64,000 bases of DNA, from positions 62,001 to 126,000 of the forward strand of contig JBDTRR010000003.1 of NCBI GenBank assembly GCA_039931615.1. The letters are read 5' to 3'. The DNA comes from JAHFUI01 sp039931615. GTDB lineage: Bacteria; Acidobacteriota; Vicinamibacteria; Vicinamibacterales; CAVVIG01. Position numbers and translations under genes: made by a program. Shown here piece after piece: positions 50,528 through 58,589 of the stretch (its first letter is position 1; each line of letters starts with the position of its first letter). The notes below the pieces were generated by a model. That model was not told the DNA's origin and did no database searches. It saw only the letters and a list, made by a program, of their open reading frames with translations.

Positions 50528-51498
50528 CGGATCAGGACGACCCATCCCGCCGCCGCGGCGGCGAGGCCGGTCACCAGGATGAAGACACTGGCGCGTCGGT
50601 AGTCGCCCGCGGTTTCCAGCGGTGGGTCGGCGGGATCGCCCAACCAGACGTCGGTGACCAGGCGTCCGTGCATCCAGATCGGGCCGACAAGTTTTCGCTG
50701 CAGCGCCCCGGCACATGTCGCCTCGCTCCATCCCGAGTTGGGGCCCGGGAGAATCGCGTGCTGCGACCATCCCACCCGCAGCGCCTTCCGCGCCGAGCAG
50801 CCGGGCAGCACGGCGGCCGTCGCCGCCACCAGGCCGAAGGTCAGCCGCGCCGGCAGGAAATTCATCGCGTCGTCGAGTCGCGCGCCGCACCAGCCGAAGC
50901 GCAGATATCGCGGGGTCTTGTAGCCGACCATCGAGTCCATCGTGCTCACGACCTTGAACAGCGCCAGCCCCGGAATGCCGGCGGCGACATACCAGCACAA
51001 CGGGCTGATGAACCCGTCCGTCAGGCTTTCACTCAAACTCTCGATCGCCGCCCGCCGGCAGCCGCCATCGTCGAGCCGGTCGGTGTCGCGTCCCACCAGG
51101 CGAGCGACCGCCACTCTCGCGTCGTGGCGATTGCCGCGCCCGAGCGCCCGCTCGATCCGCCATCCGTGCTGCAGCAGATCGCCGAGCGCGAGAAAGCTGT
51201 AGAGAAGAAAAAGGTGCGCCCCCCAGCCGGCGATCGAAGAGCGCGACGAGAGCGCGACGAGCGCGATCGACGGCCCGATCACCCACACCGCCGCGAGGCC
51301 GACGAAGAGTACGATGCCGCCGGCATAGCCGTCGGCGGAGATCCGTCGCAGCGCCGATTCCAGCCACTGCAGCGTTCGTCCGATCAGCCGGACCGGATGG
51401 CCGCCATAGACCGGATCGCCGGCGGCGAGGTCGATCGCCACCGCCACCGCCAGCGCGGTCGCGCTGGGCGCCAGGACCGCGGCTAGTTCGACCGCCAC
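50524..51498 (-). CDS. cbiB: Adenosylcobinamide-phosphate synthase
   Basis: The 324-residue membrane protein links aminopropanol (phosphate) to the corrin ring in cobalamin biosynthesis. Typical motifs: DLAAGDPVYGGHPVRLIGR, GRDTDRLDDGGCRRAAIESLSESLTDGFISPLCW, and KVVSTMDSMVGYKTPRYLRFG. Four or more hydrophobic helices. Length is normal. It overlaps cbiZ by 16 bases, as last gene of the B12 operon. Confidence 0.93.
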   Translation of the reverse strand: MAVELAAVLAPSATALAVAVAIDLAAGDPVYGGHPVRLIGRTLQWLESALRRISADGYAGGIVLFVGLAAVWVIGPSIALVALSSRSSIAGWGAHLFLLYSFLALGDLLQHGWRIERALGRGNRHDARVAVARLVGRDTDRLDDGGCRRAAIESLSESLTDGFISPLCWYVAAGIPGLALFKVVSTMDSMVGYKTPRYLRFGWCGARLDDAMNFLPARLTFGLVAATAAVLPGCSARKALRVGWSQHAILPGPNSGWSEATCAGALQRKLVGPIWMHGRLVTDVWLGDPADPPLETAGDYRRASVFILVTGLAAAAAGWVVLIR

Positions 51499-52616
51499 TT
51501 TTCCGACCAGCCCAGTGCGATCGCCGCCAGCACCAGCGATTTCGGATCAGCGGTCGCGCTGTGATGCAGGCAGGAGCGGAAGGCGCTCCAGCGATCCGGT
51601 CGCGCGGCGAGGCTCGCGGCCAGGGTCGCCGCCTGCTGGACGACCGCCTCCCGCTGCACAGCAGCAGGGAGCGCCCCGTGGCGCACGCGGTCGAGCACAG
51701 CGGCGAGCGCATGGGCCGCCGCCCCGACCAGCGGCTCGTAGAGCGCCGCTTTGCTGTTCTTGCGGAGCAGTTCCAGATCCGCCGCCTCGAGGTGTCCGGC
51801 GATGTCCTCGAAGAAGGTGGTTTCCAGCAACCCGTACCGGCCCAGCGCGCGGAAGACGCCGCGCGTGTAACTGGCTTCCAGGCCGTTCTGCCACCGCAGC
51901 GCCTCGAGGGTCGCCGTCCGCGTGGCGCGCCCGATCAGCTCGCCCAGCTTGACGTGCGTGCTGGCCGACGTCAGCCCGGCCGCCGAGGTCAATGGCGCCG
52001 CCACGCAGTACTGATCGGTGCCGGTACCGGTCGCCAGATCTGGCGATTGGCGGCTCGGGACGACCAGCCGCTGCAGTGCGGCGCTCTTGCCTTCGGTCAT
52101 CGTGACGACCGCCCGCGCGAGCGCAGCCGCGGTCAGCGGCGTATTGATCAGCAGCATCGTGTTGATCGTGCCGGCATAGGCCGGCACCGGCTCGAAGCCG
52201 GCCGCCGTTTCGCGAAAGTTCGCCGGATCGCCCGCGCAGGTGGCATTGCCTTCGACGCCGGCGGTGACGACCGCCGTGACCTCGACGGCGTGGTCGATTT
52301 CCGTCGCGATGGCCGCATAGTTCATGTTCGCCGCCGTTCCCATCACCGCGGTGTAGTCCGCCGGCAGGCCGGCCTCGCCGCACACATGATCGTGGTACTT
52401 CTCGAGGCCATCGTCGACGATCAGCCGATGACGGTCGTGATGGGCGGTGCCTTCGCAGCTCTGGTGATTCAACAGCAGGCGCAGGTGATCGGACTGGCCG
52501 CCGTGACGCACCGAGGTGCTGAGGACACGATGCGGTCCAGCCAGGTCGGCTACCAGAAATCGTCCACCGCGCCTCAGGGCGAATCCCGGCCGCTGGTCCA
52601 GTGTTTCCCAATCCAT
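51483..52616 (-). CDS. cbiZ: Adenosylcobinamide amidohydrolase
   Basis: The 377-residue enzyme removes the aminopropanol from adenosylcobinamide, giving adenosylcobyric acid, which lets the cell remodel scavenged corrinoids. Diagnostic segments: VMGTAANMNYA, TAVVTAGVEGNATCAGDP, TINTMLLINTPLT, GTGTDQYCVA, STHVKLGELIG. The ATG at 52616 with GAGAGG upstream was selected over 52637, which lacks spacing. With cbiB it allows cobinamide salvage. The C-terminal extension of about 150 residues is longer than in a minimal CbiZ. Confidence 0.9.
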   Translation of the reverse strand: MDWETLDQRPGFALRRGGRFLVADLAGPHRVLSTSVRHGGQSDHLRLLLNHQSCEGTAHHDRHRLIVDDGLEKYHDHVCGEAGLPADYTAVMGTAANMNYAAIATEIDHAVEVTAVVTAGVEGNATCAGDPANFRETAAGFEPVPAYAGTINTMLLINTPLTAAALARAVVTMTEGKSAALQRLVVPSRQSPDLATGTGTDQYCVAAPLTSAAGLTSASTHVKLGELIGRATRTATLEALRWQNGLEASYTRGVFRALGRYGLLETTFFEDIAGHLEAADLELLRKNSKAALYEPLVGAAAHALAAVLDRVRHGALPAAVQREAVVQQAATLAASLAARPDRWSAFRSCLHHSATADPKSLVLAAIALGWSEKWRSN

Positions 52617-52638
52617 GATGCCTCTCTCGGTCATCTTT

Positions 52639-54048
52639 TCAGAACAAGCCGAGCCGCTCCAGCCCGCGGCCATGGCGGCCGAACCACTCACCAAGCCGTT
52701 CGTACTCCTCTTGCTTTGAGACGAGGTCCTGCATCGGGACGCCAAACAGCTCCGTGCAGACAGCGGTACTTTCCAGCGCGCCGTGGAGGTAGGTGCCGAT
52801 CACGCGTTCGACGCAGGCGCCCTCCGGGTCGCCGTTGTCCAGGATCGCGAACGGTACGGCCGGCGGCTCGACCGTTGTCACGCCAAGATGAATCTCGTAG
52901 GCCGCGAACGCCACACCCGCCACGGTCGTGGCCGACCGCACCCTGGTCGTCTTCTCCGCGGCGAGGGTGGTTTCGACGGGCAGCAGTCCGAGTCCCGCGG
53001 CGCTCTGGCGGGATGATTCCATCCCGTCGGGATCACGAATCACGCGGCCGAGCATCTGGAATCCGCCGCAGATGCCGATCACGGTTGCCCCACCGTGATG
53101 GGCGTCGATGATCCAGTCGGCCAGCCCGTTTTGCCTCAGCCAGCGGAGGTCTTCGATGGTGTTCTTGCTGCCCGGCAGAATGACGTAGTCGTAGCGCCGT
53201 ACCGGCGGGGCAGTCATCCAGTCCGCCCAGTTCAACTGCCGGAAGTCCGTCGCGTTCGACAGACACGGAAGCCGGACGATGGCGATGCTCGCGCCGGGGG
53301 GCGGCGGACGCTCGGCTTCGGTCTTCAGCGCCAGGCTGTCCTCGGCGTCGAGTGTCAACTCACCGGCGTAGGGAAACACTCCGAAACAGTGCGTGCTGGC
53401 TCGTTCCTCGAGGATCCGCACGCCGTCTTCGAACAGCGACGCGTCGCCGCGGAACTTGTTGATGGCGAAGCCACGGAACAGCGCGCGCTCCTCGGCGGTC
53501 AACAGCCCGACGGTGCCAAGGATCGACGCGAACACGCCGCCGCGTTCGATATCGGCGACCAGGAGCCACGGGGCCTGTATCCGGGCGACCAATCCGAGAT
53601 TGACCAGATCGTAGGGGCGGAGATTGAGCTCGCTGACGCTGCCGGCGCCCTCGATGACGATGACATCGAAGCGGGCGGCGAGATCGGCGTAGGCGGCGAG
53701 GACATGCATCAGCAGCTCGCCGGCGTGCTGATAGTAGCCGCGCGGCGGCAGCGTCTTCCAGAGCCGCCCGTTGAGCACGACCTGGCTCGAGCCTTCGCCG
53801 TTCGGCTTCAGCAGGATCGGGTTCATCGCCGGCTCGGGTTCGAGGCCGCAGGCTTCCGCCTGTGCCACCTGGGCACGGCCGATCTCTCCGCCCTGGCGGC
53901 AGGGGTAGGAGTTGTTCGACATGTTCTGCGCCTTGAACGGCGCGACGGAGATGCCGCGGCGGCGCAGCCAGGCGCAGAGCGCCGTCGCCATCCAGCTCTT
54001 GCCGGCGTTCGAGGATGTGCCGCCGATGAAGATCGGCCGGGCCGCCAT
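52639..54048 (-). CDS. cobQ: Cobyric acid synthase
   Basis: The 469-residue amidotransferase uses glutamine and ATP to amidate adenosylcobyrinic acid diamide at four carboxylates. Features: P-loop-like GGTSSNAGKSWM, FKAQNMSNNSYPC, ILLKPNGEGSSQV, SVSELNLRPYDLVNLG, the glutaminase triad Cys in GICGGFQMLG and the His in GTYLHGALE. It overlaps the stop of the btuC remnant (TGATG). Confidence 0.96.
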   Translation of the reverse strand: MAARPIFIGGTSSNAGKSWMATALCAWLRRRGISVAPFKAQNMSNNSYPCRQGGEIGRAQVAQAEACGLEPEPAMNPILLKPNGEGSSQVVLNGRLWKTLPPRGYYQHAGELLMHVLAAYADLAARFDVIVIEGAGSVSELNLRPYDLVNLGLVARIQAPWLLVADIERGGVFASILGTVGLLTAEERALFRGFAINKFRGDASLFEDGVRILEERASTHCFGVFPYAGELTLDAEDSLALKTEAERPPPPGASIAIVRLPCLSNATDFRQLNWADWMTAPPVRRYDYVILPGSKNTIEDLRWLRQNGLADWIIDAHHGGATVIGICGGFQMLGRVIRDPDGMESSRQSAAGLGLLPVETTLAAEKTTRVRSATTVAGVAFAAYEIHLGVTTVEPPAVPFAILDNGDPEGACVERVIGTYLHGALESTAVCTELFGVPMQDLVSKQEEYERLGEWFGRHGRGLERLGLF

Positions 54049-54250
54049 CAGGTACGCCGCCGGATCAGCCAGATCAGATAAGGGCCGCCGATGCAGGCGG
54101 TGATCGCGCCGGCCGGGACCTCGGCCGGCGCCAGGACGAACCGGCTGATCGCGTCACAGAACGCCAGCAGGGTGCCACCCAGGAAGAACGAGCACGGCAT
54201 CAGGATCCGATCGTCGGCGCTGATGCGCGTCCGGACCAGGTGCGGTTCGG
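54048..54250 (-). pseudogene. btuC: Truncated B12 permease gene (btuC 3' end)
   Basis: In the minus frame ending at TGA 54048-54050 the sequence reads PHLVRTRISADDRILMPC, then FFLGGTLLAFCDAISR and LAPAEVPAGAITACIGGP before a basic end. This is the C-terminal third of the BtuC/FecCD permease. There is no start codon and the upstream part is absent; it abuts the btuF 5' fragment in another frame. Product cannot be functional. Confidence 0.8.
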
Positions 54251-54715
54251 CGGGCGGCCGGCAGCCGTCCGGTGGACGCGATCGAGTGCGGTCCGGATCT
54301 CGGCGACGAGCGTCCCGGCGCGGGCGCCGACGCCGGCGGCGTCGCCGATCGCGTGAATCGTCGAATAGATGCTGTTCAGGCTGCCGGGCTCGAGGGTGAT
54401 GGCGTGCAGACCCAGGCTCGTCAACTGGCGCTCGGCCTGGTGCGGCCCGGCGCTGAGCAGCACAAGGTCGGGACGCAGCCGCGCGATCACTTCGGTGTCC
54501 GGGCGCAGGTAGGTTCCGACCCTGTGCAGGGTGACGACATCATCGGGGTAACGGCAATGATTCGAAACCCCGACCACCCGCGCGCCCAGCCCCAGCGCGA
54601 ACAGCGACTCGGTGATGCTCGGCGAGGTCGAGACGATGCGCACCGGCAGCGGCGCCGCGACCACCGTGGTGCCGATCGCCGCGGCGGCGATCAACGTCAG
54701 GATCCGTCGTCTCAT
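54200..54715 (-). pseudogene. btuF: Truncated periplasmic B12-binding protein gene (btuF 5' part)
   Basis: From the ATG at 54715 about 155 codons match the N-terminal lobe of BtuF-type corrinoid-binding proteins: VRIVSTSPSITESLFALGLGARVVGVSNHCRYP, VGTYLRPDTEVIARLRPDLVLL, EIRTALDRVH. At about 54250-54238 (AGRPPNRT) it passes into out-of-frame btuC sequence and ends at 54200. The C-terminal lobe is missing, so the protein cannot bind ligand normally. It follows pduO by 80 bases. Confidence 0.8.
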
Positions 54716-54795
54716 GATGCGTCCCCCAGGCGCCTCAGCCGGATCCGGCGGCGATGACGGCCGCCACGGGCGCGACGGGAAATACCCGCGTCGAC

Positions 54796-55377
54796 TCACC
54801 ACGCCCGCGACCAGCGGTTGCCGGTCTTTCCCGTGACGGCGCGCAACGATCCGTCGATTCCCGCGTCGTGTTCGAGCTTGCGGCCCAACAGCCACAGCAG
54901 GTCGGAGAGGCGGTTGAGGTAGGCGAGGATGGCGGGCTGCACGAACTCGCCGGATTCGACCAGCCGGACCGCGCCCCGCTCGGCGCGCCGGCAGATGGTG
55001 CGCGCCACGTCGAAGGCGGCGGCGGCGGTATGGCCGCCCGGTACCGACCAGTCCGAGAGGACGCCGTCAATCGTCTCGAGCCGATGCACTTCGGCGGTCA
55101 GACGCTCGACGCTCTCGGCCTCGATCAAGACCGCCGGTTTGGCACTCTCGGGCGGCGTGGCGAGCGCGGAGCCGATTTTGAAGAGCTCCTTCTGGATGCT
55201 GTGCGTCAGCCCCGCGATCGCATCGTCCTCGCAGATCGATCGAGCGAAGCCGAGCGACGAGTTCAACTCGTCGACGTTGCCGTACGAGTCGACGCGTACC
55301 GACGCTTTCGACACACGGATCCCGCCGGCCAGACCGGTTTGACCCTGATCGCCGCGGGTGGTTGCAATACTGCCCAT
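54796..55377 (-). CDS. pduO: Cob(I)alamin adenosyltransferase, PduO type
   Basis: The 193-residue enzyme transfers adenosyl from ATP to cob(I)alamin. It has GDQGQTGLAGG, SYGNVDELNSSLGFARS, IQKELFKIGSALATP, VPGGHTAAAAFDVARTICRRAERG and YLNRLSDLLWLLGRKLEHD, the ATP and corrin-binding residues of the trimeric family. RBS GGAGGAC lies before the ATG at 55377. The cobalamin riboswitch precedes it, so it is the first gene of the B12 operon. Confidence 0.93.
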   Translation of the reverse strand: MGSIATTRGDQGQTGLAGGIRVSKASVRVDSYGNVDELNSSLGFARSICEDDAIAGLTHSIQKELFKIGSALATPPESAKPAVLIEAESVERLTAEVHRLETIDGVLSDWSVPGGHTAAAAFDVARTICRRAERGAVRLVESGEFVQPAILAYLNRLSDLLWLLGRKLEHDAGIDGSLRAVTGKTGNRWSRAW

Positions 55378-55503
55378 CGTCGTCCTCCATCATGCGGTGG
55401 ACGTTCGTCCGGCAACAGAGCGCCTGGCAACACGGGCGTCGAACTGGAGGGGTTGCAGGACATGCTCTCTGTTCTCCGCAGAAAGTCGACCGCGTGGGGC
55501 CTG

Positions 55504-55680
55504 GGGTAGGTCTCCTGGCTTGTGGGGAGCAGCCTGCCGGCTGCAGTCGCTTCACCTTCCCCGGCCCGTCGGACCGAGTGGTGTTCGAAGCGACGTGCCC
55601 GCACTTACAGTGGCGGAACCGCGCCGGATTTGCACCGGACTTCCCTGTTATGCCCGTCACGGGCACCCAAGGCAGACGAT
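55504..55680 (-). ncRNA. Cobalamin riboswitch
   Basis: The minus-strand RNA shows all consensus blocks: GGGTGCCCGTGACGGGCAT at the 5' stem, AACAGGGAAGTCCGGTGC, AATCCGGCGCGGTTCCGCCACTGT (B12 box core) and the distal AGCCAGGAGACCTACCC at 55504-55520. It binds adenosylcobalamin and represses the following pduO-cobQ-cbiZ-cbiB operon. Distance to the pduO ATG is about 125 bases. Confidence 0.95.
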
Positions 55681-55687
55681 GCTTATA

Positions 55688-55838
55688 TCATTCGGCCGTT
55701 CTGACGCGCAAGCGCCTGTCCTCGCCGAGGATGAATCCGACGCCGCGCACGGTATGGATCAACTCGCTCGACCCGCCCACTTCGAGCTTTCTTCGCAGCC
55801 GGGCGATATGCACGTCGATCACATTGTTGAGGGAGGGT
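55688..55838 (-). pseudogene. OmpR-type response regulator, C-terminal remnant
   Basis: In the minus frame ending TGA at 55688 the sequence NNVIDVHIARLRRKLEVGG, then SELIHTVRGVGFILGED is the recognition helix and wing of an OmpR/PhoB-type DNA-binding domain. No receiver domain or start precedes it; upstream sequence is a hairpin (55842-55864). A decayed response regulator gene. Confidence 0.75.
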
Positions 55839-55841
55839 GGA

Positions 55842-55864
55842 CCCAGCTCCGCAGCCGAGCTGGG
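55842..55864. repeat. 8-bp hairpin
   Basis: CCCAGCTC and GAGCTGGG form a perfect stem with a 7-base loop, at the point where the response regulator remnant starts. Could be the breakpoint or a terminator. Confidence 0.5.
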
Positions 55865-55940
55865 GTTGGCGCCGCCCCGCGGTCCGGCGGTGTGCGTTCC
55901 GGTGCTGCGGCCACCGGCCCGATTCCCATATGATCAGCGG

Positions 55941-56663
55941 ATGGCATACTTCTCACGAATCGCCTTCCTCGCCGCCGCCCTGGTCTCCGCTGCTGCCCTG
56001 GGCGCCGGCACGTCGACGGCCCAGCCGAGGCGGGACGATGGAGCGGGTGTTGTCGTCTACGACGATGTGAACTTCCAGGGGCCGGCGCTGACCCTGCGCA
56101 ACGACGTCAACGACATGCGGGAATACCGCTTGAACGACCGGATCAGCAGCCTGCAGATGGCCCCCGGCGAGAGATGGGAGGTCTGCGAGAACACCAACTT
56201 CGGCGGGCGCTGCGAGGTGATCTCCGGTTCCGAGCGCGACCTGCGGCCACGCGGCTGGAACGACATGATCTCGTCGATGCGCCGGGTGCGGGAGCGTGAC
56301 GATCGCCGGTCCCGTGACGATCGCAACGACCGCGGCCGGGCCAGCATCACGGTCTACGACGACGTGAACTTTCAAGGCAAGCCGTTCACGTTTCGCGGCG
56401 ACGTCGCCGACATGCGGCAGTTCGGTTTGAACGACCGCATCAGCAGTCTGCAGGTGGGATCGGGCGAGTCGTGGGAGATCTGCGAGAACACCGGCTTCGG
56501 CGGCCAGTGCACCGTCGTGTCCGGATCCGAGCGCGACCTGCGGCGGATCAATTGGAACGACATGATCTCGTCGATGCATCCGGTGTCCGACCGGGATGGC
56601 CGGCGCGATCGCGATCGTGATAACCGCCGGGACGACGACCGCAACGACCGACGGAACCGATGA
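55941..56663 (+). CDS. Exported beta/gamma-crystallin-like protein
   Basis: The 240-residue protein has a signal peptide (residues 1-27) and two beta/gamma-crystallin domains (residues about 36-110 and 128-205), each with VYDDVNFQG, LNDRISSLQ and ENTxFGGxC segments; the second is a tandem duplication of the first. Such domains bind calcium. The linker RERDDRRSRDDRNDRGR and the tail are Arg/Asp-rich low complexity. Function unknown; perhaps envelope stabilisation. Confidence 0.85.
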   Translation: MAYFSRIAFLAAALVSAAALGAGTSTAQPRRDDGAGVVVYDDVNFQGPALTLRNDVNDMREYRLNDRISSLQMAPGERWEVCENTNFGGRCEVISGSERDLRPRGWNDMISSMRRVRERDDRRSRDDRNDRGRASITVYDDVNFQGKPFTFRGDVADMRQFGLNDRISSLQVGSGESWEICENTGFGGQCTVVSGSERDLRRINWNDMISSMHPVSDRDGRRDRDRDNRRDDDRNDRRNR

Positions 56664-56683
56664 ATCCGCGACGCTGCAAGGAG

Positions 56684-56716
56684 CGTACGCGCGACTTCAG
56701 TCGGACTGCGGGTCCT
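56684..56716. repeat. Three-way-junction repeat, family B, partial copy
   Basis: CGTACGCGCGACTTCAGTCG with CGGACTGCGGGTCC follows: one outer arm and the GTCCGACT-type hairpin, shortened. It lies after the crystallin gene. Confidence 0.65.
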
Positions 56717-56743
56717 GGCCGCCGACGGTCCGTTGCACGGAGG

Positions 56744-57334
56744 TTACTCTGCCGAGGCCGGCTGGCCGTTCCGCTCGTCGCTGCGTGACGGCGCGGTCAG
56801 CTCACGGTAAACGCGGCGCTGGACTGCGATCGCCGCATCGGTTTCGAAGCCCCGGTGGGTGCCGTCGCTGTAGGTCGCGAAGCCAGCCTCTTCATAGTAC
56901 GACTCCATCGAGTCGGCATCCTCGATGGCCGGATTGCCGGCGATCTCCAGCGCATGCTGCAGTTCGTGGGCCAGCATCGACAGCTGTCTGCTGGATGGCA
57001 GGGTGCAGCGGAGGGCGACGCGGACGTACCGGATGCGACCGACCGTCGACATGAAGTGGAGACGCCCGCCCAGTCCCGTCGGCATGAACAGGTCGCAGTT
57101 GACGAACACCACGATGGGCGCGGCGTCGACCTGCGCCACCACCGATTGAAACGTCTCCGAGCCGGCCATTCCCCGTTCGATCAACCCTTTCAGGATCCGA
57201 TCGCTGACATGAATGTGTGATGTGCCGTCGAGCGCGAACGCCCCCGCCGCGCTCGAGGCCATCGCCATCGCCAGGACGGCGCCGGCAATGCAGATCGTTG
57301 TGCGCAGGACGGTATTGATCCACCAATATGTCAT
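56744..57334 (-). CDS. Exported HExxH putative metallopeptidase
   Basis: The 196-residue protein has a signal or anchor helix (residues 10-33) and a single HExxH motif His123-Glu124-Leu-Gln-His127 (SMLAHELQHALEIAG), with Glu in MESYYEEAG downstream as possible third zinc ligand. A beta segment VVFVNCDLFMP precedes. It looks like a small zincin of unknown substrate. There is no neighbour in operon. Confidence 0.6.
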   Translation of the reverse strand: MTYWWINTVLRTTICIAGAVLAMAMASSAAGAFALDGTSHIHVSDRILKGLIERGMAGSETFQSVVAQVDAAPIVVFVNCDLFMPTGLGGRLHFMSTVGRIRYVRVALRCTLPSSRQLSMLAHELQHALEIAGNPAIEDADSMESYYEEAGFATYSDGTHRGFETDAAIAVQRRVYRELTAPSRSDERNGQPASAE

Positions 57335-57359
57335 GAGTGCGCTCGAGAGTCACAACAAG

Positions 57360-57640
57360 TGTGCCACAAGTGCCGTCCTGGCGTGGCCGCCCGCACTTCA
57401 AATGCACGCGCACCGTGGCGAGCACGTTGATCGGGTCGCCCGGGGTAGGCCTGGAGGAAGTCCAGGTGCGGGGTGAAGTACTTCGTGCTCGTGACGTCGT
57501 TGACGTTGAGCTGATACTCGAGCGCGCCGCGCGCACCGCGAGGTTGGCCAGACCGTAGCCGTCCGCCGCGAACGAGTTGGCGATCGCCGTGTTGTCTTGC
57601 CCGCCTCCGGCAGGCGGTCCTTGACCGGCAGGCCGGTCGG
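57360..57640 (-). pseudogene. Frameshifted TonB-dependent receptor remnant
   Basis: Three minus-strand segments in two frames read GYGLANLAVR, then ALEYQLNVNDVTSTKYFTPH and LDFLQAYPG, then DPINVLATVRVHLK; together they match the C-terminal strands of a siderophore-type TonB receptor. Two frameshifts lie within about 80 codons, and the receptor body is absent. Such receptors neighbour PiuC-type hydroxylases, which is present. Confidence 0.6.
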
Positions 57641-57674
57641 ATATATGCTCTGAACTGAAATTGAGACTCGGTAT

Positions 57675-57706
57675 CATTAATGCCCTCCCACATTAATGCC
57701 CTCCCA
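57675..57706. repeat. 16-bp tandem duplication before hydroxylase gene
   Basis: CATTAATGCCCTCCCA occurs twice exactly (57675-57690, 57691-57706), ending 6 bases before the hydroxylase ATG. It might alter ribosome binding or be a slip-strand product. Confidence 0.85.
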
Positions 57707-57712
57707 TAACCA

Positions 57713-58393
57713 ATGCTGCTCCATATTCCCGACGTGCTGATCGGCGACCAGCTGGCGCGCGCCCGCCAGCGGCTCGAGAGCGCCGGCTGGATCGACGGCC
57801 GCATCACGGCCGGCCACCAGTCGGCCCGGGTCAAGGACAACCTCCAGCTGCCCGACGATCACCCCGCGGCACGGGAGATTGGCGAACAGATCATCGCCGC
57901 GCTCCAGCGTCACGCCCTGTTCATCTCCGCGGCGCTGCCGCTCCGGGTGTTCCCACCGCTGTTCAACCGCTACGAGGGCGGTCACGCGTTCGGGAACCAC
58001 GTCGACAACGCGGTCCGCCAGGTGCCGGGCACGCCGCACCAGATCCGCACCGACCTGTCGGCGACGCTGTTCTTCACCGACCCGGACGAGTACGCCGGCG
58101 GCGAGCTGATCGTCGAGGACACCTACGGCGTCCACAGCGTCAAGCTGCCGGCCGGCCACATGGTGCTCTACCCGTCGAGCAGCCTGCATCACGTGCGGCC
58201 GGTGACGGAGGGCGCACGGATCGCGTCGTTCTTCTGGATTCAAAGCATGATCAGGGACGACGGCGAGCGGACGCTGCTGTTCGATCTGGACGGTGCCATT
58301 CAACGCGTCAACGTCGATCTCCCGGACCATCCGTCCGCGGTCCAGCTGACCGGCGTCTATCACAACCTGCTGCGCCGCTGGGCCGACCTATGA
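57713..58393 (+). CDS. piuC: Fe(II)/2-oxoglutarate dioxygenase, PiuC/PKHD type
   Basis: The 226-residue enzyme has the double-stranded beta-helix Fe(II) site His96-x-Asp98 (NHVDNA) and His159 (SSLHHV), with Arg169 (GARIASFFW) for 2-oxoglutarate. PKHD-type hydroxylases (PiuC/YbiX) are iron-regulated and usually sit with siderophore receptors. The neighbouring receptor is a remnant. Length is normal. Confidence 0.9.
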   Translation: MLLHIPDVLIGDQLARARQRLESAGWIDGRITAGHQSARVKDNLQLPDDHPAAREIGEQIIAALQRHALFISAALPLRVFPPLFNRYEGGHAFGNHVDNAVRQVPGTPHQIRTDLSATLFFTDPDEYAGGELIVEDTYGVHSVKLPAGHMVLYPSSSLHHVRPVTEGARIASFFWIQSMIRDDGERTLLFDLDGAIQRVNVDLPDHPSAVQLTGVYHNLLRRWADL

Positions 58394-58404
58394 GGCCAGT
58401 ACGT

Positions 58405-58580
58405 AGTGTCCGGCGTCAGGCGGATGGCTCTCTGGTCCGACTGAAGTCGGACGCCACGTACAAGAAAACAGACCCTTGTACGTGGATCCGCCTCTAGCCC
58501 GATTGCTCCGGCGTCGGACTGAAATTGGACGCCATGCCCCTCGTACGTGGGATCCGGCTTCAGCCGGATTGCTCCGTCGT
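58405..58580. repeat. Cluster of three-way-junction repeats, family B
   Basis: At least three partly overlapping copies: GTCCGACTGAAGTCGGAC with CGCCACGTACAAG at 58436-58463; a diverged copy GTACGTGGATCCGCC to CGTCGGACTGAAATTGGAC at 58477-58530; and CGTACGTGGGATCCGGCTTC with AGCCGGATT at 58542-58570. Arms are the same as at 47962. They separate the hydroxylase from the anti-sigma gene. Confidence 0.8.
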
Positions 58581-58589
58581 CCAACGCCC

